From DASPJL01 sp035628645 (GTDB taxonomy: Bacteria > Bacteroidota > Bacteroidia > Cytophagales > Cyclobacteriaceae): a stretch of DNA of 64,000 nucleotides. The notes beneath the pieces were generated by a model. That model saw nothing but the letters and a program-made list of their open reading frames with translations, searched no databases and was not told the origin of the DNA. Where the stretch lies: positions 20,695 through 84,694 of the forward strand of contig DASPJL010000108.1 of assembly GCA_035628645.1 (NCBI GenBank), given 5' to 3'. Below are positions 34,699 through 44,506 of this stretch, piece by piece. The translations under genes and the position numbers were made by a program. Each line of letters opens with the position of its first letter. Positions within the stretch are counted from its first letter, which is position 1.

Positions 34699-37227
34699 TT
34701 AATCTTTAGTTTTCTCGGCCTTTTTACTTTTGATTTTGAGTGAAAGAACTTCGCTCTTTCCGTCATAATCAGCGAGGATGGTTTCGCCTTCTGTTGCCTC
34801 ACCTTTAAGAATTTCTTCTGCAATAGGATCTTCAAGATATTTCTGAATCGCCCTATTCAAAGGTCGTGCACCATATTGAGGATCATATCCCTTTTCAGCT
34901 AAAAAGTCTTTGGCTTTTTCCGTCAATTCTATAGAATAACCGAGATTTTTAATTCTGAAGAAAAGTTTTCCTAGAGTAATGTCGATAATTTTATGAATGT
35001 GTTCTCTTTGAAGTGAGTTAAATACAATTACATCATCCAATCGATTTAAGAACTCTGGAGAAAATGCCTTTCTCAAAGCACTTTGTATGGTTGACTTCAT
35101 AAGTTCATCCTGGTTACCAGACCGCGCTTTTGTAGCAAAACCAATTCCTGCTCCGAAATCTTTAAGATCTCTAACTCCAATATTTGAAGTCATAATGATA
35201 ATTGTATTTCTAAAGTCAACCCTTCTTCCTAATCCATCAGTTAAAATACCGTCATCGAGAACTTGTAACAATAAATTAAATACATCAGGATGGGCCTTTT
35301 CTATCTCGTCCAAAAGAACGACACTGTAAGGTTTTCTTCTGATCTTTTCAGTTAATTGTCCACCTTCTTCATAACCAACATATCCCGGAGGTGCACCAAC
35401 CAGTCTTGATACGGTGAATTTCTCCATATATTCACTCATGTCAATTCTTACAAGTGCATCTTCTTTGTCAAAGAGATAAGTCGCTAAAACTTTAGCAAGT
35501 TCTGTTTTTCCAACTCCAGTAGGCCCGAGGAATACAAATGATCCGATTGGTTTCTTAGGATCTTTCAATCCTACCCTTGTTCTTTGAATTGCTTTAACCA
35601 ATTTATTAATGGCCTCATCTTGTCCGATTACTTTTCCTTTTAGCTCATCGTACATGTTAAGAAGTTTTTGACCCTCATTTTGAGCTATCCTTTTAGTAGG
35701 TATTCCGGTCATCATGGCAATAACTTCTGCCACGTTGTCTTCTTCTACAGTATATCTCTTTTTCTTGGTTTCATCCTCCCAACGCGTTTTTGCGTTTTCC
35801 AACTGCTCAAGTAATCTTTTCTCCTTATCTCTCAACTGGGCCGCCTCTTCATATTTTTGGCTCTTTACAACCTGATTTTTTTCTTTTTTGATATTTTCTA
35901 TTGATTCCTCAAGCTTCAAAATATCTTCAGGCACATAAATGTTATTAATATGAACACGGGCACCAGCCTCGTCTAATACATCTATTGCTTTGTCTGGTAA
36001 AAACCTATCGCTGATATATCTATCAGATAACTTTACGCAAGCTTCAATTGCTTCAGGAGTATAAGTAACATGATGGTGATCTTCATATTTATCCTTAATG
36101 TTATTAAGGATTTCCACCGTTTCTTCAGGAGAAGTGGCATCAATCATCACGATCTGAAATCTCCTTGCCAGCGCTCCGTCTTTCTCAATGTATTGTCTGT
36201 ACTCATCGAGCGTTGTAGCACCAATACATTGAATGTCACCTCTTGCTAATGCAGGTTTGAACATGTTTGAAGCATCAAGTGAACCGGACGCTCCTCCTGC
36301 TCCCACGATTGTGTGAAGCTCATCAATAAACAATATAACTTCAGGAGATTTTTCAAGCTCATTCATTACGGCTTTCATCCTCTCCTCAAATTGTCCTCTA
36401 TATTTAGTTCCGGCGACAAGAGAAGCTAAGTCAAGTGTTACCACCCTTTTGCCAAACAACACCCTGGAGACTTTCTTTTGAATAATTCTTAAAGCGAGCC
36501 CTTCAGCTATCGCTGTTTTACCAACTCCTGGTTCTCCAATTAATATAGGATTGTTTTTCTTTCTTCGGCTAAGAATTTGGGCAACCCTTTCAATCTCTTT
36601 TTCTCTTCCTACAATTGGGTCTAAACGTCCTTCTTCGGCTAATTTTGTCAAATCTCTCCCAAAATTATCAAGTACAGGCGTCCTGGATTTTTCAGAACCT
36701 TTTGATGTGCTTTCCCTGCTTGAACTTGAACTGAAAATCCTGGAAGAATCTTCATCGCTATCGTCAGTATCGGAAGAAGCAATCGGATGATCGGTATGAT
36801 ATTCCAACAGCTCTTTGATGGTTTCGTAGTTCACATCAAACTTATCCAAAATCTGAGTGGCAATATTGTCCTCATCCCTAAGGATGGATAAAAGCAAGTG
36901 CTCTGTTCCTATTAACTGGCTCTTAAAGATTTTAGCTTCTAAATATGTAATTTTTAAAACCTTTTCTGATTGCCTGGTTAAAGGAATATTTGCGAGATTT
37001 TTTACATTACTCGTTGCTGTACCCTTAGTAGCTTGCTCAATAGAGATTCTTAACTCATCCAATGACAAACCCAACTTCTTTAGCAGTCCTACCGCCACTC
37101 CTTCTCCTTCCCGGATCATTCCGAGCAAAAGATGTTCAGTGCCAATATAGTCATGACCTAATCTCAAGGCCTCCTCTCTGCTTAAAGATATAACCTCTTT
37201 TACTCTATTTGAAAATTTTGCTTCCAT
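34699..37227 (-). CDS. clpC: ATP-dependent Clp protease ATPase ClpC
   Basis: AAA+ unfoldase that feeds substrates to ClpP. The 842-residue protein has two N-terminal Clp repeats (from EVISLSREEALRLGHDYIGTEHLLLG and from LKITYLEAKIFKSQLIGTEHLLLS), AAA-1 with GEPGVGKTAIAEGLALRI, a UVR-type coiled segment (EEAAQLRDKEKRLLEQLE) and AAA-2 with GPTGVGKTELAKVLA. An acidic Ser-rich linker (DSDEDSSRIFSSSSSRES) follows the N-domain. ClpP and McsA/McsB genes are not adjacent. Confidence 0.97.
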   Translation of the reverse strand: MEAKFSNRVKEVISLSREEALRLGHDYIGTEHLLLGMIREGEGVAVGLLKKLGLSLDELRISIEQATKGTATSNVKNLANIPLTRQSEKVLKITYLEAKIFKSQLIGTEHLLLSILRDEDNIATQILDKFDVNYETIKELLEYHTDHPIASSDTDDSDEDSSRIFSSSSSRESTSKGSEKSRTPVLDNFGRDLTKLAEEGRLDPIVGREKEIERVAQILSRRKKNNPILIGEPGVGKTAIAEGLALRIIQKKVSRVLFGKRVVTLDLASLVAGTKYRGQFEERMKAVMNELEKSPEVILFIDELHTIVGAGGASGSLDASNMFKPALARGDIQCIGATTLDEYRQYIEKDGALARRFQIVMIDATSPEETVEILNNIKDKYEDHHHVTYTPEAIEACVKLSDRYISDRFLPDKAIDVLDEAGARVHINNIYVPEDILKLEESIENIKKEKNQVVKSQKYEEAAQLRDKEKRLLEQLENAKTRWEDETKKKRYTVEEDNVAEVIAMMTGIPTKRIAQNEGQKLLNMYDELKGKVIGQDEAINKLVKAIQRTRVGLKDPKKPIGSFVFLGPTGVGKTELAKVLATYLFDKEDALVRIDMSEYMEKFTVSRLVGAPPGYVGYEEGGQLTEKIRRKPYSVVLLDEIEKAHPDVFNLLLQVLDDGILTDGLGRRVDFRNTIIIMTSNIGVRDLKDFGAGIGFATKARSGNQDELMKSTIQSALRKAFSPEFLNRLDDVIVFNSLQREHIHKIIDITLGKLFFRIKNLGYSIELTEKAKDFLAEKGYDPQYGARPLNRAIQKYLEDPIAEEILKGEATEGETILADYDGKSEVLSLKIKSKKAEKTKD

Positions 37228-37327
37228 ATTTAAGGAATATAATATGTATTTGTAAATTTATACTATTAACAATAAAACAATAATAATAAAAAACATTTTT
37301 TCCTAATATTTTATCACTATTCTTACC

Positions 37328-37984
37328 TCACTTTTTCACTAAAGAAACTCCTTCTGCTCTCGACTCTTTAAGGACTTTCATTGCATTGTTCCCTTCGCAA
37401 AAAAGTAAGTCTAAAATACTTAAGTTACCGACAAATTCTCTGCCAAAAATCTGATTATATCTACAAGGACTATATAAATTGTTTAATTTATAATCTCGTT
37501 TTGGGTGAATCGCAGAACGTAAGTCGTTTATGTTTTTTTCAGTTTCTTTTTTATATTCGGTTGTAAAATTTATTTCGATCTTAAATCTTAATATTTCTAA
37601 TAGTTTATATAGCAATTCTGTATTTAAGTCAATTAAAAATTTATGTTTTTTATAAAGAATTTCTTTGATAAGATCACCATAAAACATAAAAAATGGCGCC
37701 TTTCCATAGGCTGAAGCAATCGTTTTCCAGTGCAAATTCAGCCATTTTTGACTATTATCTATTTTGATATCTTTTACGATTACCTTACTGTTTCCGTTCA
37801 AAACAGGCACAGTTATATAGAGAATTTTATTGGCACCCTTAATATAACAACGATTTCTATAACTTTGTTTTTTATAATTTTCACAGGTTTCCAAAATGAC
37901 CTTATCTGTCACCGCAAGTGCAATAAAGTATTCCAGACTTGGAAAATATTGAATGTCGATTAAAAGCGGATCAGAATTTGCCAA
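37328..37984 (-). CDS. WbqC-like family protein
   Basis: A 218-residue soluble protein similar to the WbqC family (PF08889), found in O-antigen clusters and as a single gene in many Bacteroidota. Family marks are LIDIQYFPSLEYF, ETCENYKKQSYRNRCYI, WLNLHWKTIASAYGKAPFFMFY and the C-terminal FVGNLSILDLLFCEG. The frame opens at TTG 37984 with no nearby ATG; similarity begins almost at once, so the TTG is plausible. The molecular function is unknown. Confidence 0.8.
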   Translation of the reverse strand: MANSDPLLIDIQYFPSLEYFIALAVTDKVILETCENYKKQSYRNRCYIKGANKILYITVPVLNGNSKVIVKDIKIDNSQKWLNLHWKTIASAYGKAPFFMFYGDLIKEILYKKHKFLIDLNTELLYKLLEILRFKIEINFTTEYKKETEKNINDLRSAIHPKRDYKLNNLYSPCRYNQIFGREFVGNLSILDLLFCEGNNAMKVLKESRAEGVSLVKK

Positions 37985-38091
37985 AACAATTTTTTAAAGA
38001 TGATTTAAATTAAAAGAATTAAAAATGAATTAATTTATTTCTATAACAAAAAAAACTTACATTCTATAAAAGATAATTGTACTAAAGCTAA

Positions 38092-38940
38092 ATGTTCTTT
38101 ATCAAATTCATTTCTCATCTGCCGCTTTCGATTTTATACCTTCTTTCCGATTTTTTATATTTTCTTCTCTACCATGTTATTCAATACAGAAAGAAAGTTG
38201 TATTCAATAACCTGAAGATAGCTTTTCCTGATCACTCAGAAGCGGAGCACTCAAGAGTTGCCCGCGATTTTTATAAAAATTTGAGTGACATAATAGTTGA
38301 AACTATAAAAGCTTATTCTATTTCGCCCGCTGCCCTCACCAGGCGAATCAAAATATCTAACATAGAATTAATAAATGAATATTATAAGAAACAAGTTCCG
38401 ATAATAGTTATGACATCTCATTTATGCAATTGGGAATGGTTACTGATTTCTAATTGCATTCTTTTGGATTATGAGGTGGACGGCGTATATAAAAAGCTTA
38501 ACAACAAGGCTTTTGAAAAGTTTATGAAAGAGATGAGGGGAAGGTTTGGCGCTAATATGATTGAAAAAAATAATTTAATAAGGACTATTGCTCAGAGAAG
38601 AAATATCCCCAGGATCATTGCTATGGTTTCTGATCAAACACCTGCTTCTTCCCCAACCAATAAATACTACCCCTTTTTTGGCAGAGAAATACCTTTTTAT
38701 ACCGGCGCAGAAAAAATAGCCCAAATGACGAAGTATCCTGTTTTATTTGTTTCCATGACAAGACTATCGCGCGGCCAATACGAGGTGACTTTTGAAAAGC
38801 TAGCTGATCCTCCTTATACCGAGAATCAAGACATAACTTCTAAATACGTTTCAATGGTTGAAAAGGAGATAAGAAAAAACCCTGAAAACTGGCTTTGGTC
38901 ACACAAAAGATGGAAGCATCAAAAAAGTGTTAAACTATAA
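38092..38940 (+). CDS. LpxL/HtrB-like lysophospholipid acyltransferase
   Basis: A 282-residue inner-membrane acyltransferase, probably adding a secondary acyl chain to lipid A. The N-terminus is a membrane anchor (LSILYLLSDFLYFLLYHVI). The catalytic HX4E motif is SHLCNWEW near residue 104; later marks are MVSDQTPA, YYPFFGREIPFYTGAEKIA and the C-terminal WLWSHKRWK. Length is typical. An ATTCAAC array begins directly at its stop codon. Confidence 0.88.
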   Translation: MFFIKFISHLPLSILYLLSDFLYFLLYHVIQYRKKVVFNNLKIAFPDHSEAEHSRVARDFYKNLSDIIVETIKAYSISPAALTRRIKISNIELINEYYKKQVPIIVMTSHLCNWEWLLISNCILLDYEVDGVYKKLNNKAFEKFMKEMRGRFGANMIEKNNLIRTIAQRRNIPRIIAMVSDQTPASSPTNKYYPFFGREIPFYTGAEKIAQMTKYPVLFVSMTRLSRGQYEVTFEKLADPPYTENQDITSKYVSMVEKEIRKNPENWLWSHKRWKHQKSVKL

Positions 38941-39021
38941 ATGTTGAATGTTAAATGAAACAATTCAACATTCAACATTCAACATTCAACATTCAACATT
39001 CAACATTCAACATTCAACATT
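38940..39021. repeat. ATTCAAC heptanucleotide array with inverted lead-in
   Basis: Eight perfect tandem copies of ATTCAAC (38963-39018) plus a partial ninth lie between convergent genes. A 13-base inverted copy (38940-38952) begins at the last base of the acyltransferase stop codon and can pair with 38967-38979, giving a hairpin. It may act as a terminator as well as being a variable-number repeat. Confidence 0.85.
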
Positions 39022-39028
39022 TTATCTA

Positions 39029-39652
39029 TTAAAGATATTCATATAAAGATCCGGCTCCTTCTCTTATTACTTCGAACTCACTTTGTGTGCAGTCTACGAT
39101 TGTAGACGCTACATTACCTCCATATCCAGCATCTATTACTATATCCACTAGCTTCTCAAACTTTTCATATATAAGTTCGGGGTCGGTAGAGTATTCTATT
39201 ATTTCATCTTCATCCCTTATTGACGTGGTAATAATCGGGTTGCCCAATTCTTTTACCATCATTCGGGTGATATTATGATTCGGAACCCGTATCCCTACCG
39301 TTTTTTTATTGGTATTCAGAATTTTTGGAACCTTTGAACTTGATTGTAAAATAAAAGTAAATGGTCCGGGTAGGGCTTTTTTCATGACCTTAAAAACAGG
39401 AGTGCTTAAATGACTTGTGTACTCAGAAATGTCGCTTAAGTCGTAGCAGATAAAAGAGAGGGAATTAGGCTTAACATTTTTAATCCTACAGATTTTTTCG
39501 ATGGCTTTAGAATTATAAATACTACAACCTATACCATAGACTGTATCGGTTGGGTAAATAACTACACCGCCATTGTTAAGGCATTCTACTACTTCTAATA
39601 TTTTTCGCTCCTCAGGATTTTGAGGATGTATTTTTAATAATCTGGCTCCCAT
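39029..39652 (-). CDS. Threonylcarbamoyl-AMP synthase (Sua5/YciO/YrdC family)
   Basis: Makes the threonylcarbamoyl-adenylate intermediate for the t6A37 modification of tRNA. The 207-residue protein has the YrdC-fold marks GGVVIYPTDTVYGIGC, KNVKPNSLSFICYDL, LPGPFTFILQSS and VGIRVPNHN. The shorter YciO-like length without the Sua5 C-terminal domain means that YciO, of less certain function, cannot be excluded. It converges on the acyltransferase gene across the heptad array. Confidence 0.85.
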   Translation of the reverse strand: MGARLLKIHPQNPEERKILEVVECLNNGGVVIYPTDTVYGIGCSIYNSKAIEKICRIKNVKPNSLSFICYDLSDISEYTSHLSTPVFKVMKKALPGPFTFILQSSSKVPKILNTNKKTVGIRVPNHNITRMMVKELGNPIITTSIRDEDEIIEYSTDPELIYEKFEKLVDIVIDAGYGGNVASTIVDCTQSEFEVIREGAGSLYEYL

Positions 39653-39829
39653 ATTCTTGTTTTAAAGATTTGATTTTAAAATGTACCCTTTTTTTCTAAT
39701 TAAGTTTAAGTTTATTACATAAATCAAAAAATTTTATTTAAAAAAGGGAGTTTTAACATAGCTTTGAAGAATATTTAACGCAGACACATCCCTATTTTTA
39801 AAAGAAAGAATAAAAGAAAGAAAAATTAA

Positions 39830-40864
39830 ATGATATCCCGCAATAAAAAAATTGGAATATTGGTGTTTTGTGCCACTGTCGTCATTACTTTCACTTTTTA
39901 TTTTTATCAGTTATTTTTTGGAAATAATATTTTAGTTGGCAGTGAAAAAGATGATTATTTACTAATTCCTACCGGAGCTAATTTTGAAACGGTAGTCGAT
40001 AGCTTAAAAAAGAATGATTTTTTACATGATGAGCTTTCATTTCGCTTTGTATCTAAGATCTTAAAATATGACAAAAATGTAAAACCGGGTAGATATTTAC
40101 TTACCCAAAATGCAAACAATTTTGCAACCATTATGTATATAAGGTCGGGAAGACAGGAGCCGGTGAAGCTGACTTTCCATAATATTAGGTTGAAACCTGA
40201 TCTTGCCGGTCGAATCACAAAAAATATTGAACCAGATTCCGCAAGGTTTTTAAGCCTGATCCAAAATCCAGCGTATGTTAATAAATATGGATTTGATACT
40301 ACAACTATAATGTGCATGTTCCTTCCTGATACTTATGAAGTATATTGGACGATAACAGCGGATGAGTTAATAGATCGTTTGCATGACGAATATAAAAAAT
40401 TCTGGAATGAAGAAAGGACTGCAAAAGCTCAGGAACTAGGCCTTACAAGAACACAGGTTTCCATTTTGGCTTCTATAGTTCAGGCAGAAACTTCCAGATC
40501 GGATGAAAAGGCCAGAATTGCCGGGTTATACATCAACAGGCTGAAAAACAATATGCCCCTTCAGGCAGATCCTACCATCGTTTATGCCAACGGAAAGTTT
40601 GACTTAAGACGGATTTTAAAAGTACACATGGAAGTGGATTCTCCATACAATACTTATAAATATAAAGGCCTGCCGCCAGGCCCAATTAATTTACCTAATT
40701 TGTCGTCTATCGATGCAGTCCTCAACTACGAGAATCACGATTTCATTTACATGTGTGCCAAAGAAGATTTTTCCGGTTATCATAACTTCGCTTCCAATTT
40801 CAGGGACCACTTAAGAAATGCCAGGATTTATCAAAAAGCATTAAACAAAGCCAATATTAAATAG
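39830..40864 (+). CDS. mltG: Endolytic murein transglycosylase MltG
   Basis: Membrane-anchored lytic transglycosylase that cleaves nascent glycan strands. The 344-residue product has one N-terminal transmembrane helix (about 7-27), a LysM-like subdomain, and the YceG catalytic domain with LASIVQAETSRSDEKARIAGLYINRL (catalytic Glu near residue 218), MPLQADPTIVYA and YNTYKYKGLPPGPINLP. Length and order are standard. Confidence 0.95.
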   Translation: MISRNKKIGILVFCATVVITFTFYFYQLFFGNNILVGSEKDDYLLIPTGANFETVVDSLKKNDFLHDELSFRFVSKILKYDKNVKPGRYLLTQNANNFATIMYIRSGRQEPVKLTFHNIRLKPDLAGRITKNIEPDSARFLSLIQNPAYVNKYGFDTTTIMCMFLPDTYEVYWTITADELIDRLHDEYKKFWNEERTAKAQELGLTRTQVSILASIVQAETSRSDEKARIAGLYINRLKNNMPLQADPTIVYANGKFDLRRILKVHMEVDSPYNTYKYKGLPPGPINLPNLSSIDAVLNYENHDFIYMCAKEDFSGYHNFASNFRDHLRNARIYQKALNKANIK

Positions 40865-40890
40865 AGTAATCGTGTGAGAAAAATAGAATA

Positions 40891-40927
40891 ACTCAATACT
40901 CAATACTCAATACTCAATACTCAATAC
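40891..40927. repeat. ACTCAAT heptanucleotide array
   Basis: Five perfect tandem copies of ACTCAAT (40891-40925) lie in the 73-base gap between mltG and the thioesterase gene. Related degenerate words (TAATACTCAATACTAA) occur just before aroQ at about 8984-8999. Confidence 0.8.
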
Positions 40928-40937
40928 ATTTCTTTTT

Positions 40938-41345
40938 ATGTTATATAACGAAACAAAGGTGAGGGTGCGATATGCTGAAACAGATCAGATGGCCTATGTT
41001 TACTATGGAAATTATGCTACTTACTATGAAGTAGGGCGAGTAGAGCTGATAAGATCTTTAGGATTAAGCTATAAAATAATGGAAGAGTCAGGCGTGATGA
41101 TGCCTGTACTGGAAAATTGGTCAAAGTTCCTTAAGCCGGCAAAGTATGATGACCTCTTAACAATAAAAGTGACGGTAAAGGAAAAGCCGACTGCAAGAAT
41201 TAAATTCGATTATGAAATCTTTAATGAACTGGGTATACTACTCAACATTGGCTTTACGGCCCTTGTCTTTGTAGATTCTAAAACTTTAAAACCTTGTTCT
41301 CCTCCGGAAATTATGACGAAAATTACCGACCGATTTTTTGAATAA
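40938..41345 (+). CDS. Acyl-CoA thioesterase, 4HBT/YbgC family
   Basis: A 135-residue hot-dog-fold thioesterase. The N-terminal signature VRYAETDQMAYVYYGNYATYYEVGR has the catalytic Asp in the typical place (ETDQMAYVYYGNY). YbgC-like enzymes hydrolyse short acyl-CoAs or support Tol-Pal function; neither is shown here. It is convergent with the hydrolase gene, one base apart. Confidence 0.9.
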   Translation: MLYNETKVRVRYAETDQMAYVYYGNYATYYEVGRVELIRSLGLSYKIMEESGVMMPVLENWSKFLKPAKYDDLLTIKVTVKEKPTARIKFDYEIFNELGILLNIGFTALVFVDSKTLKPCSPPEIMTKITDRFFE

Positions 41346-41346
41346 T

Positions 41347-42114
41347 CTAAGGATTGGCTTCTAGAAAATCATTTACAATCTCTAAAAACTCCTCTGGTGC
41401 TTCAGCCTGAACCCAATGCCCTGATGTAGGAATGGTCGTTACCTTACTGTTTGGAAAAATTTCTGTTATTAATGTAAAATCCTCGTCCTTTATATATCTT
41501 GACTTTCCACCTCTGATAAACAAAGTGGGTTTATCAAATTGTTTTCTCGGGTCAAGGGGTTCTCCTATGTTTTCTATGTTTTTTTCAATACTGTGCAGGT
41601 TCATTCTCCATTTGAATTGATCCCCTTCTCTCATCATATTCTTAAGAAGAAATTGTCTAACGCCAAGATCCGGAAGAGTTTTAGATAGAATTTCATCCGC
41701 TACCTGTCTGTTTGGCATTTTCTGTGGGTCTATTGATTTTAAACCTCTTAATTCGTTGTCGTGATGAGGAGGATAGTATTTTGGTGCGATATCTACTATT
41801 ATTAAATTCTTGACTTTATCAGGATTATCAACTGCAAATTTCATCGCCACCTTTCCTCCCATTGAATGCCCAATTATATTAGCTTCCTGAATGCCCTTAT
41901 TTTCGACAAATTCCAGAAGGTCCTTCGACATCACCGTATAATTAAACTCCTCACTATGTGGCGACCTCCCATGGTTTCTTTGATCAACCAAGTATATCTT
42001 GAAGTTTTGCGCAAGTGACTTGGTAACGGTTAACCAATTGTCTGAAGAGCCAAATAATCCATGAAGAATAATTAAAGGAGTGCCTTCCCCTTGTTCCCTA
42101 TAAAACAGTTCCAT
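41347..42114 (-). CDS. Alpha/beta hydrolase (YbfF-like esterase)
   Basis: A 255-residue soluble hydrolase. The oxyanion region is LHGLFGSSDNW, the nucleophile elbow is GHSMGGKVAM with Ser near residue 93, the acid is probably in the VDIAPKYYPP/FIRGGKS region, and the catalytic His is in SGHWVQAEAP. The DQRNHGRS motif is typical of YbfF and related carboxylesterases. The substrate is unknown. Confidence 0.87.
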   Translation of the reverse strand: MELFYREQGEGTPLIILHGLFGSSDNWLTVTKSLAQNFKIYLVDQRNHGRSPHSEEFNYTVMSKDLLEFVENKGIQEANIIGHSMGGKVAMKFAVDNPDKVKNLIIVDIAPKYYPPHHDNELRGLKSIDPQKMPNRQVADEILSKTLPDLGVRQFLLKNMMREGDQFKWRMNLHSIEKNIENIGEPLDPRKQFDKPTLFIRGGKSRYIKDEDFTLITEIFPNSKVTTIPTSGHWVQAEAPEEFLEIVNDFLEANP

Positions 42115-42190
42115 GATAAAGAATGATATTCCATGGCAATATTAAGCGGGAAATATTAAAGGTGGTAGATTAAACTATAATACTAAAAGA

Positions 42191-42616
42191 TTATAAATTA
42201 AACTTTTTCGAATCATTTTGAAAAGCGTCCCACTCTTCATCGAAGTGAGGCCTTTCATTATAAAACTTAATCAAGCTATCGGTGAATTCTTCTTTGAAAC
42301 CAAAAGTGACTACTAGCTTTTTAAGATATTCAATGTCTTTGTCAGTGGAAATTCCATTTAGAAACATTGTTTGTATAAAATCATAAAGCTGATTAACACG
42401 AGCTTTATGAGCGGTAGGAATGGCTGGGGCAATCTCTTCCTTTTTTGCAAGAATGGAGTCGATATGTTTTGGTTTTAACTCATATCTTTCGCCAACTTTA
42501 TAGAGGTATTTAAATTCTTCTTCACTCATTTTACCCTCGGAGTTTGCTAATGCAACAAGATTTTTTAAATGATCTTTTTTGAATTTCAAATATTCATATT
42601 CAAAAAAACCGGTCAT
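42191..42616 (-). CDS. TerB-like helical protein
   Basis: A 141-residue, mostly helical, charged protein without signal peptide. The segments LKNLVALANSEGKMSEEEFKYLYKVGERYELKPKHIDSIL and STDKDIEYLKKLVVTFGFKEEFTDSLIKFY resemble the two halves of a TerB/tellurite-resistance-type domain, which in several families binds metal through acidic residues. The first block (A-S-E-G-K-M-S-E-E-E) is the clearest match. Function is unknown. It follows a 76-base gap upstream of the hydrolase gene and may be transcribed with it. Confidence 0.6.
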   Translation of the reverse strand: MTGFFEYEYLKFKKDHLKNLVALANSEGKMSEEEFKYLYKVGERYELKPKHIDSILAKKEEIAPAIPTAHKARVNQLYDFIQTMFLNGISTDKDIEYLKKLVVTFGFKEEFTDSLIKFYNERPHFDEEWDAFQNDSKKFNL

Positions 42617-42962
42617 AATATAATTTTTTTAATTGCTACATTGAATATTCACCTGGGATTTATAGTGATGGCAGTTCATGTAGCGAAAGTTTAAAATAGG
42701 TTGTTAATTCAAGTCAATATTTAAGGAAAACATCGCTTAAATATTTAAACTAAATTTAAAAAATATAAAAATACTCTGCATCCTTCATTCATCGTTTTAT
42801 TTATATAGTTCAATTTATACTTTATATATCAATATCGGGTCGCTTTTTTGAGGTCCAAAATCTTTTATACGAATAGAATCACGTATTTTGTAAGTTGTAT
42901 GCTTATTTATCTTGAAATTCATTCCTGAGGAGAATAGATGTATGAATGAAAGTTATCTCGTA
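42617..42962. other. Intergenic region before dacB
   Basis: About 345 AT-rich bases between divergent genes. I see no repeat, RNA gene or exact promoter box. Confidence 0.4.
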
Positions 42963-44444
42963 ATGATTAAAAGAATTTTAATTTCGGTTTTTGGTGTATT
43001 CTTTTTTTCCGATAGCTCACTTGTTGCTCAAAATGTTTACAAAATCGATAAGGCAAAAATTCAGGCTGAAATAAATAAACTAACTAAGTTAAAGTCTCTC
43101 GATTTAGGTTTTTGTTTGTTTTCGCCAAAGGGTGAATTAATTATTTCTTACAACGGAAATCAGAACTTAATTCCTGCTTCTACTCTTAAAATTTTTACTA
43201 CCGGAGCTGCAATAGATCTTCTAGGTCGAAATTTTAAATATGAAACACAGATTCAATACGATGGATACATTGATAACTGCGGCGTGCTTTACGGGAATAT
43301 TTTTATTAAGGGATCAGGAGACCCTTCTTTAGGTTCAGAAAGATTCCTTGATAATCCGTCGTATGGCGAGTTAATAAATACATTTAGTGATGAAATTAAA
43401 AAACTAGGAATAACTGAAATAAAGGGAAACATCATAGGGGACAATTCTGCTTTTTTCGAGTGTCTTACACCTGAATCATGGCCCTTGGATGATCAGGCAA
43501 ATTATTATGGCGCTGCTCCCAATGGATTAACAATTAATGAAAACAGCTATAAACTTTTTTTTAAACCTGGCAAGACGGTCGGAAGCAATACGGAAATCAT
43601 AGGTACGGATCCAACAGAGATTCCAGGGTTGATTCTTAAAAATAATGTCACGACTTATCGGCAGGGCTCCGGAGACAGAGCAGTGATTATGGAAGATCCT
43701 TTTCATCAGACAAAAGAAATTGTAGGAACAATTCCTGCAGGAGTCAAATCATTTTATATAAAGGGTTCTGTTCCTGATCCGGCAAGTCTGACTGCCTCGC
43801 TACTTTTAAAAAGCCTCAAAGGCAGGGGGATTAAAGTAAACGGTCGTTTTACTTCTATTTATCATTCCGAACAAAATAATTATTTACCCTTTAGAAATAC
43901 CATTTATACCCATGTTTCGCCTCCGCTAATTGATATTATTACTCAGGTAAATATGCGAAGTCATAATCTTTTTGCGGAAACGCTGATTATTACCTTGGGT
44001 AAAGTTTTCAGAGGTATTGGAGGGCAGGAACAAGGATTGGAAGCAGCCTTTCAATATTGGGATTCAAAAGGAATTGATATTGAAAAGGCGGATATTTTTG
44101 ATGGATGCGGTCTTTCTCCATTAAATAAAATCTCAGCAGACATTCTCGCAAAAATGCTCTTTTCCATAAGACAGGATTCTTCTTTTAATGATTTTTTGAT
44201 GACCTTACCCATTTCTGGAACTTCCGGAACGTTAAAAAATTTTTGTAAAAACAGTCCTGCCGAAGGGAGAATTTTCGCCAAAAGCGGTTATATCGAAGGC
44301 GTTCGTAGTTATGCCGGATATGCACTTTCAAAATCAGGAAATTATTTTCCTTTTGCTTTGATTATCAATAGATACGAGGGAAGTTATTCTTCCTTAACCC
44401 ATTCTTTGGAAGGAATAATGGAACTGATGACGAATATTCAATAA
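42963..44444 (+). CDS. dacB: D-alanyl-D-alanine carboxypeptidase/endopeptidase (PBP4 type)
   Basis: Periplasmic low-molecular-weight penicillin-binding protein of the S13 family that trims stem peptides and cuts cross-links. The 493-residue product starts with a signal peptide (MIKRILISVFGVFFF ... LVAQ). Active-site motifs are SxxK as ASTLKIF, SxN as MRSHNLFAE and KTG as KSGYIEG. The large insertion domain between SxxK and SxN is present. The ATG at 42963 is chosen because a frame opening 51 bases upstream would put 17 polar residues before the signal peptide. Confidence 0.93.
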   Translation: MIKRILISVFGVFFFSDSSLVAQNVYKIDKAKIQAEINKLTKLKSLDLGFCLFSPKGELIISYNGNQNLIPASTLKIFTTGAAIDLLGRNFKYETQIQYDGYIDNCGVLYGNIFIKGSGDPSLGSERFLDNPSYGELINTFSDEIKKLGITEIKGNIIGDNSAFFECLTPESWPLDDQANYYGAAPNGLTINENSYKLFFKPGKTVGSNTEIIGTDPTEIPGLILKNNVTTYRQGSGDRAVIMEDPFHQTKEIVGTIPAGVKSFYIKGSVPDPASLTASLLLKSLKGRGIKVNGRFTSIYHSEQNNYLPFRNTIYTHVSPPLIDIITQVNMRSHNLFAETLIITLGKVFRGIGGQEQGLEAAFQYWDSKGIDIEKADIFDGCGLSPLNKISADILAKMLFSIRQDSSFNDFLMTLPISGTSGTLKNFCKNSPAEGRIFAKSGYIEGVRSYAGYALSKSGNYFPFALIINRYEGSYSSLTHSLEGIMELMTNIQ

Positions 44445-44506
44445 CTCGAAAATATCGATTAAGAAAATAAAAACAACCGGAATAATAATCCGTTATATTT
44501 ATCCCT

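Noticed and set aside
38963..39021. CRISPR-like repeat array
   Set aside because: The units are seven bases and contiguous, with no spacers and no cas genes nearby.
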